DNA from: CAZBBC01 sp964489835
Lineage (GTDB): Bacteria > Calditrichota > Calditrichia > JAJRVZ01
Assembly (NCBI GenBank): GCA_964489835.1
Contig: CAZBBC010000205.1
Coordinates: forward strand, 1 to 6,757
Reading direction: 5' to 3'
DNA: 6,757 nt
The notes under the pieces were generated by a model. The model was not told where the DNA came from. It was given only the letters and a program-made list of their open reading frames with translations, and searched no databases. The translations under genes and the position numbers were made by a program. Numbering within the stretch: position 1 is the stretch's first letter; each line of letters opens with the position of its first letter. Shown here piece after piece: positions 4,794 to 6,757 of the stretch.

Positions 4794-6593
4794 ATGAAAT
4801 ACAAAAATTTAGCGGAGATGTTTTATTCCAAGCGCCAGGATTTTCCCTCGCATACCGCCTACAAATATAAAAGTAAGGGACAGTGGATCTCTGTCAATTT
4901 TAAAGAGGCGGTGGATCGAGCGGAAAAAATTGCTGCCGGGTTTGCCGCAGCAGGTATTAAAAAAGGAGATAAAATTGCCTTAATCTCTTCCAATCGTCTG
5001 GAGTGGGCATTAACAGATTATGCCGCCCTTTTTCTGGGCGCCATTCTGGTTCCTTTGTATCCCTCTCTCCTGGAACATCAGGTACGATACATTGTTAATG
5101 ACTCACAAGCTAAGGTGGTTATTGTTGAAGATAAAATCCAATTAGAAAAAGTGGATGCTGTTCGCCCAAGTTTAACAGCTGTCGAACACTATTATATCAT
5201 CGATACAGGCAGTGAATCACTTGCCCCAACCTGGAATCCGTTTGAATTTTTAACCGAGAATTCTGACAGTTTTCTTCAAAAAAATAAAAATTATATCCCG
5301 GAATCGATTGACAACATTCGGAAAGAGGATGTGGCAACGATCATTTATACCTCGGGCACAACCGGCGAACCCAAGGGAGTCATTTTATGTCATAAAAACT
5401 TTTTTACCAATCTTGAAGATGTCTCACAACTCTTTGACTGTTATCCGGAAGATATTTTTCTGTCTTTTCTCCCTTTGAGCCATATTCTCGAAAGAACGGC
5501 CGGACATTATTTTCCCTGCTATCATGCAGCGACAATAGCCTACGCAGAAAATATTGATAGTGTTGCTGCAAATTTGTTGGAAATTAGGCCGACATTGATG
5601 ATCTCTGTTCCCAGGCTGTTTGAAAAAATTTATGCCCGGATACGCGAAGCCGTTGAAACAGGATCTCCCCTAAAGCGAAAAATATTTTATTGGGCGATCA
5701 ATGTGGGAAGCAAATATATACAAACGAAAAAAGAGCAAAAAAATGTTCCATTTCCCCTGCGATTCAAACAAGCGGTGGCTTACCGTCTTGTTTTCAGCAA
5801 ACTAAAAGCGCGGGTTGGCGGTAGGTTACGTTACTTTGTCAGTGGTGGCGCCCCTCTGCCGGCTGCGATCGGTGAATTTTTCAACACTGCCGGATTAGTC
5901 ATTCTTGAAGGCTACGGGTTAACGGAAACTTCACCCGGCATCTGTTTTAACCGGCCTGATGCTTACAAATTTGGAGCGGTTGGACGACCGCTGCCAAGCG
6001 TTGAATTAAAGATTGCTAATGATGGTGAGATTCTGACGCGTGGGGATCATGTTATGTTGGGTTATTATAACAAAGCTGAAGATACCCATGATGTCATCGA
6101 CAGCAATGGCTGGTTTTATACCGGTGATATCGGTTTTATTGATGAGGACGGTTTTTTGGTCATCACCGATCGTAAGAAAAATCTGATCGTTACCTCCGGA
6201 GGTAAAAATATTGCTCCCCAGCCGATCGAGAATAATCTGAAAACCAGCAGTTATATTGAAGAAGCCGTCGTTATTGGAGATAAACGTAAATTTTGTTCGG
6301 CATTAATCGTCCCTGCAAAAGAGGCAGTTATTAACTGGGCCGCTAAAGTAGACATAACTTACACCAATTATGAAGAGCTATTAAAGCATACGGAACTTTA
6401 CAACTTGATTCAAAGCGAGATTGATCGCCTGATGTCAGATTTTGCCAGCTATGAACGAATTAAGAAGTTTTTACTTATTTCTGATCCTTTTTCCCAAGAA
6501 GCGGGTGAGTTGACACCAAGCCTCAAAACAAAACGCAAAACGATCGAAAAAAACTATGAACAACAAATCGATCAGTTATATGCGATTGAATAA
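4794..6593 (+). CDS. Long-chain fatty acid--CoA ligase (AMP-forming), FadD15-like
   Basis: Activates fatty acids to acyl-CoA in two steps, through acyl-AMP, for beta-oxidation or lipid synthesis; cytoplasmic or at the inner membrane face. The 599 residues match the usual length of about 600 for bacterial long-chain synthetases. Adenylate-forming motifs appear in order: the ATP-binding loop YTSGTTGEPKG (185-195), GYGLTET (373-379), YTGD with Asp445, and the hinge region DRKKN (459-463) followed by SGGKN and P475. Near the end, LTPSLKTKRK (573-582) is the usual place of the catalytic lysine, probably Lys578 or Lys580. The FLPLSHILER stretch is typical of the long-chain branch, as opposed to acetyl-CoA synthetases. 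No signal peptide is present. It follows the Fe-S protein gene by 58 bases across a possible attenuator, so it may be the last gene of the operon or partly uncoupled. No other fatty-acid gene is in the window. Chain-length preference cannot be read from sequence. Confidence 0.93.
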   Translation: MKYKNLAEMFYSKRQDFPSHTAYKYKSKGQWISVNFKEAVDRAEKIAAGFAAAGIKKGDKIALISSNRLEWALTDYAALFLGAILVPLYPSLLEHQVRYIVNDSQAKVVIVEDKIQLEKVDAVRPSLTAVEHYYIIDTGSESLAPTWNPFEFLTENSDSFLQKNKNYIPESIDNIRKEDVATIIYTSGTTGEPKGVILCHKNFFTNLEDVSQLFDCYPEDIFLSFLPLSHILERTAGHYFPCYHAATIAYAENIDSVAANLLEIRPTLMISVPRLFEKIYARIREAVETGSPLKRKIFYWAINVGSKYIQTKKEQKNVPFPLRFKQAVAYRLVFSKLKARVGGRLRYFVSGGAPLPAAIGEFFNTAGLVILEGYGLTETSPGICFNRPDAYKFGAVGRPLPSVELKIANDGEILTRGDHVMLGYYNKAEDTHDVIDSNGWFYTGDIGFIDEDGFLVITDRKKNLIVTSGGKNIAPQPIENNLKTSSYIEEAVVIGDKRKFCSALIVPAKEAVINWAAKVDITYTNYEELLKHTELYNLIQSEIDRLMSDFASYERIKKFLLISDPFSQEAGELTPSLKTKRKTIEKNYEQQIDQLYAIE

Positions 6594-6731
6594 GGCGCAT
6601 TGAAATATTTAGTTCCTCATTTGTTCTTTATTTTTCATCACGAATGTCTGGTAAAACATTAATCATTAGTAATTATCTCCGAAATGTCAAATGGTTTAGA
6701 GATATAATAAACATAGAGACTTGATTTAAAG
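6594..6731. other. A+T-rich tail without recognisable gene
   Basis: No ORF of note, no clear hairpin plus T-run for ending the upstream operon, and no credible promoter. A TATAAT at 6703-6708 has no -35 partner at the normal distance. Confidence 0.5.
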
Positions 6732-6757
6732 AACTCACCCTAAATCCCTCTCTTGGA
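6732..6757. repeat. Dispersed palindromic repeat, partial, cut by window end
   Basis: The sequence aactcaccctaaatccctct through to the last base is, in reverse complement, a close relative of bases 14-38: both have aagaga, a G-rich middle and a final gagtt. Only one arm is present, so the central hairpin would lie just past the window. It points the opposite way to the left-end copy, so the two ends form an inverted pair about 6.7 kb apart. Confidence 0.65.

Noticed and set aside
6703..6708. TATAAT as a -10 box of a gene to the right
   Set aside because: No -35 match lies 16-18 bases upstream, and A+T-rich sequence yields such hexamers by chance.

Overview
The window reads as a short bacterial segment, possibly a whole small contig. 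It is A+T-leaning, with every gene on the + strand and G+C-rich palindromic repeats between genes. It holds five intact protein genes, one apparent gene remnant, and three copies or part-copies of a dispersed repeat, two of which sit exactly at the window ends. Clear Shine-Dalgarno sites, Tat-type lipoprotein signals, a Cys-type sulfatase and a xylose-isomerase-like partner suggest a Gram-negative heterotroph of a marine, sediment or gut kind. The Calditrichota/KSB1/Bacteroidota-Planctomycetota range is a guess from gene style; no phylogenetic marker is present.

Layout. Bases 1-38 are one arm and the central hairpin of a repeat. At 158-640 is a SlyD-type FKBP peptidyl-prolyl isomerase with a His-rich tail. 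Overlapping its stop is a 58-codon ORF (630-806) that looks like the N-terminus of a DNA-3-methyladenine glycosylase; it ends just before a second, complete repeat (about 811-890). A 16-bp perfect palindrome and an AT run then lead into the main cluster: an exported sulfatase (994-2463), an exported sugar isomerase/epimerase-like protein (2496-3440), a cysteine-rich 4Fe-4S protein of unknown function (3455-4735), and a long-chain acyl-CoA synthetase (4794-6593). After 138 bases with nothing recognisable, the window ends inside another repeat copy.

How the genes may work together. The sulfatase and isomerase-like protein are 32 bases apart, and both carry a twin-arginine signal ending in an F-x-G-C lipobox-like site. 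They look like a membrane-anchored pair for desulfating and then processing a sulfated sugar. The Fe-S protein follows after 14 bases and the acyl-CoA synthetase after 58, with a possible attenuating stem-loop in the last gap. These two are probably cytoplasmic and have no obvious link to sugar desulfation, so co-transcription need not mean one pathway. SlyD is a housekeeping chaperone and metal-binding protein.

The least explained item is the 426-residue Fe-S protein. It has a winged-helix-like N-terminus, a Cys/His-rich middle that is not a standard ferredoxin motif, and a C-terminal two-cluster ferredoxin module. I see no defence system, CRISPR array, transposase, tRNA or rRNA.
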